Below are positions 34,400 through 43,894 of a stretch of DNA of 64,000 nt, in pieces. This stretch comes from Blasia pusilla. Its lineage: Eukaryota > Marchantiophyta > Marchantiopsida > Blasiales. The stretch is from NCBI GenBank assembly GCA_050084515.1, contig CM114271.1, forward strand, positions 66,464,001 through 66,528,000. Direction: 5' to 3'. The position numbers and the translations under genes are program-made. Position 1 is the stretch's first letter. Each line of letters opens with the position of its first letter. The notes under the pieces were generated by a model. The model had not been told where the DNA came from and searched no databases. It saw nothing but the letters and a program-made list of their open reading frames with translations.

Positions 34400-35350
34400 G
34401 GTATTTGTGTGTTAGATCTCTTTGGTGGGATTAGCAGTGGTTTGGCTGCAGTGTTGCACGCCGGTATTCCTGTGCGGAGATACGTGTATGTGGAGCGAGA
34501 TGAGACGGCCCAGAGAGTCTCATCTCGACATATTGGTCAGTTGATGCGGAGATACCCTGAGTTGTTGCCGCCATCAGCTATTCGTGGTTACCAGCGTGCT
34601 TTACCATCACACATTGCATTGTTGGGGGCGCAAGACCTTGAGAGGGTTGGTCCTGTGGATTTCGTGATTGCTGGATGGCCATGTCACGGTCATACACGTG
34701 CTGGTCGTGGTGAGGGATTATATGACCCTAGGTCTTGATTGTTTTGGGAGATGTTACGGGTGTTACGACATCTTCAGGTTCATCAGGCACGTGCTCTAGC
34801 TTACATTCTGGAGAATGTTCCATTGTTGGGTGACACTCGGACCCGGATTATGGCGAGTGTTCATGAGATGCGGTCTTGGATTGGACCAGGGGTGTTGTTG
34901 GATGCAGCGCGAGTTGGCTCGCGTGCACATCGTCCACGCTTGTGGTGGACAAACTTGTTGCCTAGGGAGGTTCTACGTCGAGCATATGATGCAGTGCAGC
35001 GGGATCCTTGCCTTACAATGGATAGTATCTTGGATACTGGGCGACTTTCCCAAGTGGTGAGGGTTATTGATCGGTCACCCATGGCAGTGGTGAACCGTGT
35101 GGGCCAGCCTAGGATGGCACTACCCACATTTGTGAGTTTTCCTCGTCACATGCCTACGAGGAAGGTGGTCCGGGGCTTGTATGGGATTCTCATGTGCGGC
35201 AGTTGGTGGAGCCTAACGCGATGAGAGAGCGTGCGATGGGATTTACTCGTTGGTAAATGCGGTTGCTTCTATTTCGAGGCTTCACGATGTCATGTGTTGG
35301 GTCAGGCCATGGACCTGAATTGTTTGACTTGGATTTTGAGTCTTGGTATG
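34400..35350 (+). pseudogene. C5-cytosine DNA methyltransferase domain inside pol (copy B2)
   Basis: The motifs appear in standard order. Motif I is VLDLFGGISSGL (34409-34444). Next are a VERDETAQ block (motif II position) and VDFVIAGWPCHGHTRAG (motif IV, catalytic Pro-Cys, about 34655-34705). Then come LFWEMLRVL, YILENVPLLG (motif VI, about 34803-34832) and AHRPRLWWTN (motif VIII, about 34927-34956). RERAMGFTR (motif IX side, about 35226) and LGQAMDLNCLTW (motif X, about 35297-35332) complete it. The AHRPRLWWTN and LFGGISSGL forms are closest to the DNMT3/DRM branch. The unrearranged order excludes DRM and fits a DNMT3-like enzyme. A TGA at 34736-34738 and frameshifts near 35165, 35265 and 35293 break it. 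The protease ends just upstream and RT begins 430 bp downstream, so it was one unit of the polyprotein. In life it would transfer a methyl group from SAM to cytosine in DNA. Confidence 0.88.
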
Positions 35351-35780
35351 GCGAGCAGCGTCGACGGACTATGTCGTGGATCTTCCACCCTTGTAATGAG
35401 CTCGATGGCTACCGGGGACGGTAGAGGCATCGGCCGGAAGCGAGGAGAGTAGTATTTTGCATCCTTGGAGTAGATGGGATGTAATGGTGGGCATGTGGAG
35501 TTGGTTGCTCATGTTGGTGGAGGAGTTATTTGCTTAGATGATGGTGTAGCTAAGGGTGTACCATCTTGTGAGGGGGTTGCGTAGCGACCAATGGCATCGC
35601 CCTCTCCTCTCTAGTGTGCCGGTGGAGGAGACTTGGGAGCCATTACTTGGGCCCAAGCTTACGGGAGGTGAGAAACGACGCTGACACACGGTTCCTACGT
35701 GCTTATAGGAGTTGTTTTGCCTTTAGCATGAAGGAGTTGGGTTCTCTGGTTGGACCGGTATACGGATTGATTTGGCTAGT
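35351..35780 (+). pseudogene. Pol linker between methyltransferase and RT (copy B2)
   Basis: This is low-information sequence ending in NDADTRFLRAYRSCFAFSMK (from about 35670), which matches the FLR-Y-x-x-FAFS block that normally precedes gypsy RT. Several frames are needed to read it. No other domain is recognised. Confidence 0.5.
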
Positions 35781-36724
35781 GATACGCCAATCTTCCGTCG
35801 TCCCTACCGATATAGTGATATGGAGAGGGACTTGATTGAGTAGGACGTTGGACCTTTTGGAGGAAATTTGGATTAGTGGAGTTGTCGCATGGAGAGTATG
35901 CATCAGCCACTGTCATGCCTGCTAAAAAGGATATGCATGGCAACTATACGGATAGGCAGATGTGTGGAGATTACCATCCTATCAATCGGCAAACCAAGGC
36001 CGATAGGTATGCCATGCCTACACCTGAGGAGATCTTTGATGTGGTAGGACAGGAAAAGATTTTCAGTACTTTGGATCTTCGGGCAGGATACCATCAATTG
36101 CCGATTCGGGAGAGTGACAAGGCCAAGACAACATTCTGGGGTGTCAACTCTCATGGCAAGGATTGTTTGTACCAGTGGAAATTCTTACCCATTGGGTTGA
36201 AGAATGCACCTGCCGAGTTTCAAAGAGTGATGGACAGGATCCTAGCAGGGTTGGATTTTGTTCGGTGTTACATTGATGATATCTTGGTGTTCAGTAACAC
36301 GGTGGAGGAGCATCAGATACATTTGCAGATGGTGTTTGAGCGGTTGAAAGCTCATGGTCTACGTTTGCATCCAAGAAAGTGTAAGTTCTTCCATGAGGAT
36401 GTTGAGTACTTGGGTCATGTGATCTATCCAGGTGGTTTGGGAGTTCAGCAAGCAAAGATGGAGGCTATTGCACTTATTCCACGTCCGGTAGATGTGAGTA
36501 GAGTTCGAGCATTCATGGGATTGCCGAACTACTATCGGAGGTATGTGAAAGGATTTAGTGCTATGGCAAAGCCTTTGAACCAATTGCTGAAATCAGATCA
36601 AGAGTGGCACTGGGGAGATGATCAGGAGAGAGCTTTTGTGGAGCTTAAGGCCCAGTTGGTGGCGGCGTCTATCTTGAGGAGACCTATCGAGGGCGCCCAT
36701 TTCGATTACACACGATTGGAGTAG
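35781..36724 (+). pseudogene. Reverse transcriptase of copy B2
   Basis: The 282-codon open frame 35876-36724 covers most RT blocks: ASATVMPAKKD, MCGDYHPINRQT, STLDLRAGYHQLPI, FLPIGLKNAPAEFQRVMD, CYIDDILVFS (catalytic Y-I-D-D at 36269-36280), KCKFFHEDVEYLGHVI and RAFMGLPNYYRRY, ending in the RNase H connection. All catalytic Asp residues are present. The N-terminal 30 or so residues lie in another frame (about 35781-35880, RRPYRYSDMERDL). This is the best-preserved pol enzyme in the window. Copy C2 has lost this whole part. Confidence 0.92.
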
Positions 36725-37210
36725 GTTGGGACTTGGAGCGGTGTTGACACAACATGATGATGAGCACATGGAGTTTGTGGTGGCCTATGCAAGTCGTTCG
36801 AATAATGCAATGGAGTCGCTATAGTTCATATGAGGGAGAGTGCTTGGCAAGAGTGTGGTGTGGCACACTTTAGGTATTACTTTTTTGGCACACAGTTTAC
36901 CCTTGTTACTGATCACCAGCCGCTCAAGTGATTGATGGAGTTTGACAAGCTTACAGGGAAGCTTGCACGGTGGGCTCTTATCTTACAGGAGTATGACTTC
37001 GGGTGGTATATAGACTTGGAGTTGCCAACCTTGATCTTTGATGGGTTGAGTAGGAACCCATGTACTAGCCAAGAGGATACAACCGGGGCTAGATGGCATG
37101 GCGAGGTTGATGAGGAGATGGTGCCAGGTTGGCATGCATCCGCCTTTTTATGTTGGTTAGGGGTGGACTCTAGTATGGAGGACCACATGATATCTTACTC
37201 TAGTTAGAGG
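36725..37210 (+). pseudogene. RNase H region of copy B2 (badly decayed)
   Basis: Only pieces remain, such as YSSYEGECLA (about 36822), TDHQPLK (about 36908) and DKLTGKLARWALILQEYDF (36940-37000). The intact order is seen in copy C2 at 47050-47320. Stops and shifts occur every 50-100 bp. Confidence 0.75.
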
Positions 37211-37289
37211 GTAGATGGCCAGCCTTGAGATCCTAAGGTTGAGATGGTGGTACGGATCAGCGTGATATTCATGATGATGCGTTGGTGTT

Positions 37290-38500
37290 GGAGTTCCTAC
37301 GGACGAAGAGGGTGCCGGGCATAGTGAGTGCCAAGGAGCGAGACCGTGTTCTTCAACGTGCTAAGAGGTATCAATTGGAGGAACACATATTCTCCGCGTG
37401 TGGGAGGATGGTAGAGTAGGAGTAGTGCCACATTTGGCTCGAGAGAGAGCGCATTGTGCGACATGCCCATGAGGAGTTGGGACATTTTGGGGTAAAGCGT
37501 GACGTATAGCTTACTCCTTGGTCGATATTGGTGGCGTGGCATGCATACTCAGTGCAGCGATTGGTGTCACGTTGTATGGTTTGTGACCGGGTGAGGGCAT
37601 CATTTAATGCCCCTACACCTTCAATTACACCCTTGCCTATTATGGGGTTGGGTTACCATTGGAGTGTGGACTTTGCGGGACCGTTACCATTGATTGTACG
37701 ACATCATCGATATGTGTTGGTGATGGTGGAGCACTTCTCCAAGTGGATTGAGTTGGTGGCATTACCGGACAAGGCAAGTGAGGAACGGCGTATGCCGTTT
37801 CTGGATAGAGTGCTTAGTCATTTTGGTGCACCACCGGCTGAAGTCTTGACCAACCAGGGTACACAGTTTCGGGGTGAGTTTCAGGTCTTGTGTGACAAGG
37901 CGTTGATTGATCATCGGACCACATCTCGAGATCATCCAGAGGCGGATGGTTTGGTTGAGCATGTGGTTCAGGCGGTGAAGAGGGCATTGCGCAAGTATGG
38001 CCTCTGAAGGGCATCTTGGAGATTGGGATATTCGAGTTGCCCATGGTAAGCCATGGGGTATAGGTTCGATCGCCAAGCATCCTTGGCTTCCTTCTCACCT
38101 TTTTTCATTTCTACGGCCGAGATCCGGACTTGCCAACAAAGCAATTTGTCGGGAGTCTAGTGAGGTGGTGAACCTTGATGACGAGAGATGTGGATGAGGG
38201 TGTGTTCTCGGCGGGCGGAGCTCTTTCGGAGAGTTATGCCAACACCTTTGAGAATCTTGCCATTGCTCAACACAGGGGATACGTTGCGGTATGCAACCAT
38301 TCGAGGTGGAGGTTATCGACCATCGATTCGTAGGTTCCATGTGGGGACTATGTCTATTTGCAACAGATTGCACCGACAACTTTGGATGTGACGGCGGGCC
38401 GCACTATTTTACGAGTCTTGCGAGGTGTTAGCTTCTAGAGTTCTCATGTTGGAGGGTCGTGATGGAGTTGTTTGGAAGGACCATGTGCGTAATTGTGCGC
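37290..38500 (+). pseudogene. Integrase of copy B2 (decayed)
   Basis: The HHCC zinc site reads HAHEELGHFG ... CMVCD (about 37463-37590). The core shows WSVDFAGPLP (first Asp present, about 37660), VLTNQGTQFRG (second Asp replaced by Asn, about 37848) and HPEADGLVEHVVQ (Glu present, about 37935). The open frame 37528-38007 holds most of the core. The downstream part (about 38000-38500) with YGRDPDL and GRDGVVWKDHVRN is conserved with C2 and links integrase to the PHD finger. Frameshifts near 38010 and 38350 break it. Confidence 0.85.
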
Positions 38501-38568
38501 CATGTCATCTTCCAAATGTGGATGGTCTTATTGACCCAAGCTTAGCCATGATACGTGCTAGCTTGAGG

Positions 38569-38705
38569 TGCATGTTGTGTGGGTCCTTTGTACGGGTAAG
38601 CGGCCGTATGTTGGTGTGTGATCGGTGTTCTAGGGTTGGCACATGATGTGTTTGACTCCACGTTTGGATGTTGTTCTTACTGGAAGGTGGGTTTGTCCTC
38701 GATGT
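38569..38705 (+). pseudogene. PHD finger at the pol C-terminus (copy B2)
   Basis: The reading is C-M-L-C, eleven to twelve residues, C-D-R-C, S-R-G-W, H-M-M-C, fourteen residues, then W-V-C-P-R-C and a stop at 38711. This is the full Cys4-His-Cys3 PHD pattern, with the family's conserved Trp two residues before the seventh Cys. One missing G near 38634 shifts the frame in B2 between CDRCSR and HMMC. Copy C2 has the same finger with a different single defect. PHD fingers usually bind histone H3 tails. In many gypsy elements this place after integrase is taken by a chromodomain. Confidence 0.85.
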
Positions 38706-38870
38706 ACTTAGGAGAGGTAGATGACTTGATCTTTGCATGATATGGATTACAGATGTGCGACTAACGATGGGGCAACCTAGCACCCGGCCTTCTGATTCGG
38801 GCACCCAAGAAGGTGTATAGCATGTAATAGAGGTATAGGGCTACCTGGGAGTTAGAGGGACCTAACCGCC

Positions 38871-38990
38871 AGTTAGGGGGGCGAGTTGTGGTACACTTGT
38901 GTTTGTGGATACTCTCGTCTATGTTATGTATGTATGTGAGTATGGTATGTCAGCGATGTATGTTGTATGACGATGTGGATTCGCACGACA
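38871..38990 (+). promoter_or_regulatory. Polypurine run and following 104-bp TG...CA segment (copy B2)
   Basis: AGTTAGGGGGGCGAG (38871-38885) looks like a plus-strand primer tract. TGTGGTACAC starts directly after it at 38887, and the segment ends GCACGACA at 38990. The same pair occurs in C2 at 50331-50448, and the segment alone again at 50821-50924. It may be a very short LTR or the last part of the internal domain; see findings. Confidence 0.55.
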
Positions 38991-39470
38991 CGGATTTGCG
39001 ATTCTGGAGGTGTATGGACAGCAAGTTTGTCTGACTTTTAGCTCATAGTACAAAGCTTGGTTGTAGCTGATTTTTTTTGTGGAGAGATAGCTATGGTGGC
39101 CAATTGAATTCTAGTTGAAACAGATTCAATTTTGGTTGAGGATTTGTGGAGTAGTTGCTGATCGAAATTTTGCGGACTAGCTCAAGGTCATGGTTATGGT
39201 TATGGTGGACAGCCAAATCGGAGGGGCTGGTCGATTGGTGACTCGTACGTTGTTGGAGACGCCTATGCCATTGGGGGCTCCTTGGTTGGGCCTCTCTCCA
39301 TAGCAAAGCGTGGCGAAGCGTGGCGATAGGGGCATGTCTCGAGCATTTCGAGGCTTCGAGGCCATTCGTGGTAGCTTGGGGCGAGTGGGCGTGAAAGGGG
39401 GAGTAAGGAGCAAGGAGCAAGCAAGCAAGCATGCTTGCTTGGGCGTGGGGCAGGATTTGTGAGTTGAGTG

Positions 39471-39575
39471 TTGCATAACTGGTCACCCATCTTTGGGCTA
39501 TTTTTCCTGGAAGACGCTTAACTGCTGAGTTCTTAACTATGGCAGTGTACACACTGGTGTAGCTCATTTGGTGTT
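39471..39575 (-). promoter_or_regulatory. 5S rRNA-derived segment in the C1 leader, antisense
   Basis: The landmarks are the same as at 30941-31045, AGAACTCAGCAGTTAAGCG and GATGGGTGACC on the minus strand, with a few substitutions in the spacer. Confidence 0.6.
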
Positions 39576-40068
39576 GTTCGGAGATGTGTTAGGCGCTTTA
39601 TGCATCTTGGGTTTTTGGTTGATGGACCTCTAGCTCATAGTACGGTGTAGCCTCTCCATGGAGGTGATATTTTCAGGTGGTGCGAGTGCAACTAGCACGT
39701 CATCGACCAACGGCGGAGAAGCTATTGCGTAAGAATTGTGTGGTGGGTTCTGTGGATTCAGGGGGCGCCACGTTTGGTGGATTGTGTTACCTTGATTTCC
39801 ATTTGCGATTGGAGGGTTGTTTTTGGACTTCCTGTGTTTTGATCCCCTCCATCGTTGCTTCTTGCTTGCATGCCCATTGTTAGGGTTGACGCTAATTTCC
39901 AGAGTAGTTTTACTCTTGTGTGTTACCGGTAGTGAGGCTGGAGTGATGACCAGTAGATCGTGGAAGGCTTCCTGTTGTGATGACAGGTTAGGTTGCCTAC
40001 ATCCATAGCTAGTAGAGCTAGAATAGTACAGCGACATCGACGTCACTTGGTTACTCAGTGGTGGTGAT

Positions 40069-41395
40069 TTGGTGGTGGTGCGGCATCGGCGTTGGTCATC
40101 ACGGCTGTTTGGTGGTCTGGTTGGGGACTCTGGTGCGGATAGTGATGGTTTCACATGGAGTGGATTGAGGTATCGGCTACCTTTTCCACTTCCAACGGTT
40201 GATGAAGAGGAGGACGGGGGTGTTCCAAACACCGAGTCTTCTACGTTGTTATCGAGTGTAGCAGCTCCGTTGATTTGGGACATGGACGGGATATATGGGG
40301 CCATGAAGGGCCCACGACGATACTTGGGTGCAGTGGGCACCATTGAGTTGGAGGACTTCATTCAGGAGTTTGATATGTGGTGTGATATGCAGATGTTGCG
40401 GAACGCCACGTTGTTTACACCCTTCTTGGCTTGGAAGGGGTTGTTTCAGCACTTGGAGGGACCACCCATGGATGATTACCATGAGTTTAGGAGGGACCAT
40501 GTTGCTGAGATTGAGGCGTGGAGACAATATTGGTCTCCAGGCTATGGGTCTATCACCCATGGTGGTAGTGGTAGTAGTGCTCTTACTGTGTCAGGCAGCC
40601 CGACATTGAGTAGTGCGAGTACGAACCACAATGGGGGTACCATTTGAGGTACCAGTGGGGGTTAGTGGAGGTACTAGTGCCCCACCATCATTCAGCCTGG
40701 TTGCAAAGTTCTTCAAGAGGTTAAAGAAGAACTATCAGGGAGTGAAGACAAAGAAGTTGAGGAGTCTTCATGAATTTGAGCGAAAGACTGGTGAGAGTCT
40801 TCGTGAGGCATACACTCGTATGCGACGCTTGATTTCAGTAACCCAGGGTGTGACTGAGGCTTAAGCAGTCCTGTTTCGGTATGGGATCTTGGACAGAGAG
40901 TTACGCCGTAGGGTATGTGATGCTACTCTTATGAGTGATGATTCACCTACATTGGCCCATGTGTTTGCTCTATCTGAGAAGATTGAGCTTAACATGGTGG
41001 AGGAGAGAGTGGTGACATCCGAATTCAATAGGGATACAACTACTACTTCTCGTGTTGAGCAGTCTACCTCACAGTCTCGTAGTAGTGGTGGTGGTAGTTG
41101 TAGTGGGAGTCGTGGGGGATACACACGACCTTAGTCATGTCCTAGAGGGACACTTGCGTAGAGACCATTGCCTTCATTTGCTGCCCCCCAGCAAGGGAAA
41201 TCATGTTGGACATGTAGAGGTGATCATGTTAGGAAGTTTTGTCAAGAGGATGGGAGACAGACTTTGGAGGATGGGCCTCAGACGGCCCCAACTTAGTCTG
41301 ATCATTGCGGAAGACCAGGTCATCCTCGAGAGCGTTCCTTTGATCTTCATCCAGATTTGAGATCAGGCCGCAACCGTGGTGGCCTGCGGTAATTT
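40069..41395 (+). pseudogene. gag of copy C1 (decayed)
   Basis: The open frame 40069-40647 (192 codons) gives the N-terminal half with ELEDFIQEFDMWC and the longest uninterrupted run to the VSITHGG linker. The capsid-like block (FERKTGESLREAYT) is at about 40777 in another frame. A stop interrupts at 40862. The first knuckle is degraded (CWTCRGDHVRKFC) near 41208, and the second survives as DHCGRPGHPRER with its last Cys changed to Ser. The family is the same as in B2 and C2. Confidence 0.8.
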
Positions 41396-41656
41396 ATTAT
41401 CTAATTTATCATCTACTACTACTATCTAATTTATTTAGGTGAAAATATATTTGAAATTCTTTTTAGGGGTGTTTTGGTATGGATGAGTTTGTAGAAGACT
41501 ACTAGATGGATTTGTTTGGGGATATGCCTGCTTACCATGTGGATAGGAATCTTTAGCCTCTAAATGCTTTTGCCCAAGTTCAATTAGCCTAAAGTCATGT
41601 TTTCATATGGAAGAGACTCCAACCTTTAATCATAGATTCATTCAACATCCTTGGTG
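41396..41656. other. AT-rich spacer, origin unknown
   Basis: It begins with TAATTTATTATCTAATTTAT and matches nothing else in the window. It separates C1 from R2. Confidence 0.4.
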
Positions 41657-42091
41657 GGGATGTTGTCGTGGACATACATATCGCTATACAACATATATCG
41701 CTGGTCACATCCACACCACACAACACCGATCTTCCCCACACACGGGTAGATCCACACATGTACAAAAATCAACTCATACATATACATGGAAATCACACAA
41801 CAAAAAATTAAAGAGTAGTAAATACGGCACACCCGGCCTAAAACTCCACTTCTCAATCTACATCGACATATCGAGCCTCGTCCACCCTGTGTTATCAAGG
41901 AATCCGGACGCTAGCACCCTAGTCCTATCTCACACACATACAAGGGAGGTGCTCCAACGGCCCAACATGAGAAAGATGGCTTAGGAAAGTCATCTTCCTC
42001 TCTTATATAGGGTTGGGAAGAGCCAAAAGAATCTTCCCCTAAAAATCGCCCTCCCCTTGGTTACCTGCGCGCACAGGTTACCAAGGGGAGG
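41657..42091 (+). repeat. Repeat family R2, longest copy
   Basis: It shares its first 150 bp with 28107-28256 and its last 290 bp with 51313-51612. It contains TTATATAGGGTTGGGAAGAGCC. It ends in a near-perfect hairpin (CTCCCCTTGGTTACCTG arm at about 42050-42068, partner at 42074-42092) that is also present, less perfect, at the end of the 51.6 kb copy. Copy C2 begins immediately after. It may be an LTR or non-autonomous element; no coding capacity. Confidence 0.7.
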
Positions 42092-42820
42092 GTAGAGGCC
42101 ATTCCTTATGTAGGACTATAGTGGCTTGGTAGAGATGCGGTTCTATATATAGGGTTGGGGGTTACTCAGTTGGGGGTGACTTTCCTAGTAGGGCCCGCTC
42201 TTAAGTCGGAGGATATAAGGTGGAGTGCACTCAAAAAACATTCAGTTCTTTGAGTTGAGCCTGTTGCGTTGGGAGTTAGCCTTGGTAGTGAGTAGAGTAA
42301 TTGGCTATGGTGTTTCCCGCAAGCTTCGACCTAGATTCTCCCATCGTGGAGTGGGTTTGGCTCGATTGTATGTGATTGTATACGTGTTTTATGACAGTAG
42401 GTCTTTCACGGATTTCACTCAAAGAACTGGAGTAGATCGATGGTAGCTTCGATTGTAGATCAGTAGGATCTGGTTAGGGCTGATTGTGTACTCAACCCTG
42501 GATGTTTGTGGCTTGTGGACTATGTTGGAGGTGTGAATCTGGTGTGTGGTTGGTTGGGGAAGAAGCGCCTTGCTGAGAGCTTTCCAATGCGCTTTAGATC
42601 GCCGGATTTTGTCAAGGGAGTTGGAAGTTATCAAGGATTGAAGATTCTGGTTCGTGTTCGACGGTTTTCTGATGTGGAGAGCTTGGAGTGCGGAAGCTGT
42701 GTTGAAGTTCATCCAGATCGGGTGAGAGGTTCATGTTGCTACTTGTATTGTGATCTCATGTGAAGCTATCTGCTCGAGTGTGTGGAGCGTTGCGGATTTC
42801 TGCGTGCATGAAACTTGGCG
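42092..42820 (+). repeat. 5' LTR of copy C2, truncated
   Basis: It is homologous to 29730-30450 of B2 and lacks the first 45 bp or so, including the TGTCATGACC terminus. It contains the CTCAAAAAAC / GTTCTTTGAG pair near 42230. Confidence 0.7.
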
Positions 42821-43285
42821 GAAGCGCTGTCGGATTTGCGATTCTGGAGGTGTATGGACAACAAGCTTGTTTGATTTTTAGCTCGGAGTACAGAGCTTGG
42901 TTGTAGCTGATTTTTTGTGGAGAGATAGCTATGGTGGTCAATTGAATTCTCGTCAAAACAGATTTGATTTTGGTCACGGATTTGTGAAGAAATTTCTGAT
43001 CGAAATTACAGCGGATCGGAGGGGCTGGTTGGTTGGTGACTTGTTCATTGTTAGAGATGCCTATCCCACTGGGGGCGCCCTAGTCGGGCCTCTCTCCATA
43101 GCGAAGCATGGCGAAGCGTGGCGAACGGGGCGATAGGGGCATGTCTCGAGCATTTTGAGGCTTCGAGGCAACTCGTGGTAGCTCGGGGCGAGTGGGCGTG
43201 AGAGGCGGAGTAAGGAGCAAGGAGCAAGCAAGCAAGCTTGCTTGCTTGGGCGTGAGGCAATCTTTGCAGGATTTGGGATTTGAGT

Positions 43286-43390
43286 GTTGCATAACTGGTC
43301 ACCCATCTTTGGGCTATTCTGCCTCGAGGACGCTTAACAGCAGAGTTTTTAACTATGCCATTGTACACACTGTTCTAGCTCATTTGGTGT
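43286..43390 (-). promoter_or_regulatory. 5S rRNA-derived segment in the C2 leader, antisense
   Basis: GATGGGTGACC and the GTTAAGCG box are kept on the minus strand. The sequence between them is slightly different from B2, and the upstream AACTC-TGC-TG differs at two bases. A perfect 24-bp palindrome CAAGCAAGCAAG/CTTGCTTGCTTG lies nearby, at about 43225-43248. Confidence 0.6.
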
Positions 43391-43894
43391 TGTTCGGAGA
43401 TGTGTTAGGCGCTTTATGCATCTCAGGTTTTTGGTTGATGTACCTCTAGCGCATAGTACGGTGTAGCCTCTCCATGCAGGTGATATTTTCAGGTGCTGCG
43501 AGGTCGACAAGCACGTCATCAACCCGCGGCGGAGTAGCTATTGCGTTAGAATTGTGTGGTGGGTTTTGTAGATTCAGGGGGCACCACGTTTGGTGGATTG
43601 TGTTACCTTGATTTCCATTTGCGATTGGAGGGCTGTGGTTGGACTTCCTGTGTTTGGATCCCCTCCATCGTTGCTTCTTGCTTGCGCGCCCATTGTTAGG
43701 GTTGACGCTGATTTCCTGAGTAGTGTTACTCGTGTGTGCTACCGATAGTGAGGATGGAGTGATAACCAGTAGACCGTGGGAGGCTTCTTCTTAGGTTGCC
43801 TACACCCATAGCTAGTAGAGCTAGAATAGTACAGCGACATCGACGTCACTTGGTTACTTAGTGTTGGTAATTTGGTGGTGGTGCGGCATCGGCG

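Larger units (their letters stand above)
29682..38990 (+). mobile_element. Gypsy copy B2: near-complete element with DNA methyltransferase and PHD finger
   Basis: This is the longest copy, about 9.3 kb. In order it has LTR, leader with an antisense 5S-like block, gag, protease, C5 DNA methyltransferase, reverse transcriptase, RNase H, integrase, a conserved post-integrase domain, a PHD finger, a polypurine run and a 104-bp TG...CA segment. Many single-base frameshifts and stops inactivate it. Its 3' LTR is missing, because at 38991 it passes straight into the leader of copy C1. The gag-PR-MTase-RT-RH-IN-PHD order is not a standard Ty3/gypsy order; integrase after RT and RNase H is the gypsy hallmark. 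Confidence 0.93.
38991..41395 (+). mobile_element. Gypsy copy C1: leader and gag fragment
   Basis: It starts inside the leader (CGGATTTGCGATTCTGGAGG, compare 30451) directly after B2. It continues through the leader to gag and stops after the second zinc knuckle, at about 41395. No pol is present. Confidence 0.88.

Noticed and set aside
34400-35350. Methyltransferase as a captured host DRM or a bacterial contaminant
   Set aside because: Motif order is not permuted as in DRM, and it lies in frame order between protease and RT in two diverged element copies.
42050-42092. Foldback at the R2/C2 junction as a new strand-switch event
   Set aside because: The same hairpin, less perfect, is present at the end of R2 at 51.6 kb, so it belongs to the repeat.
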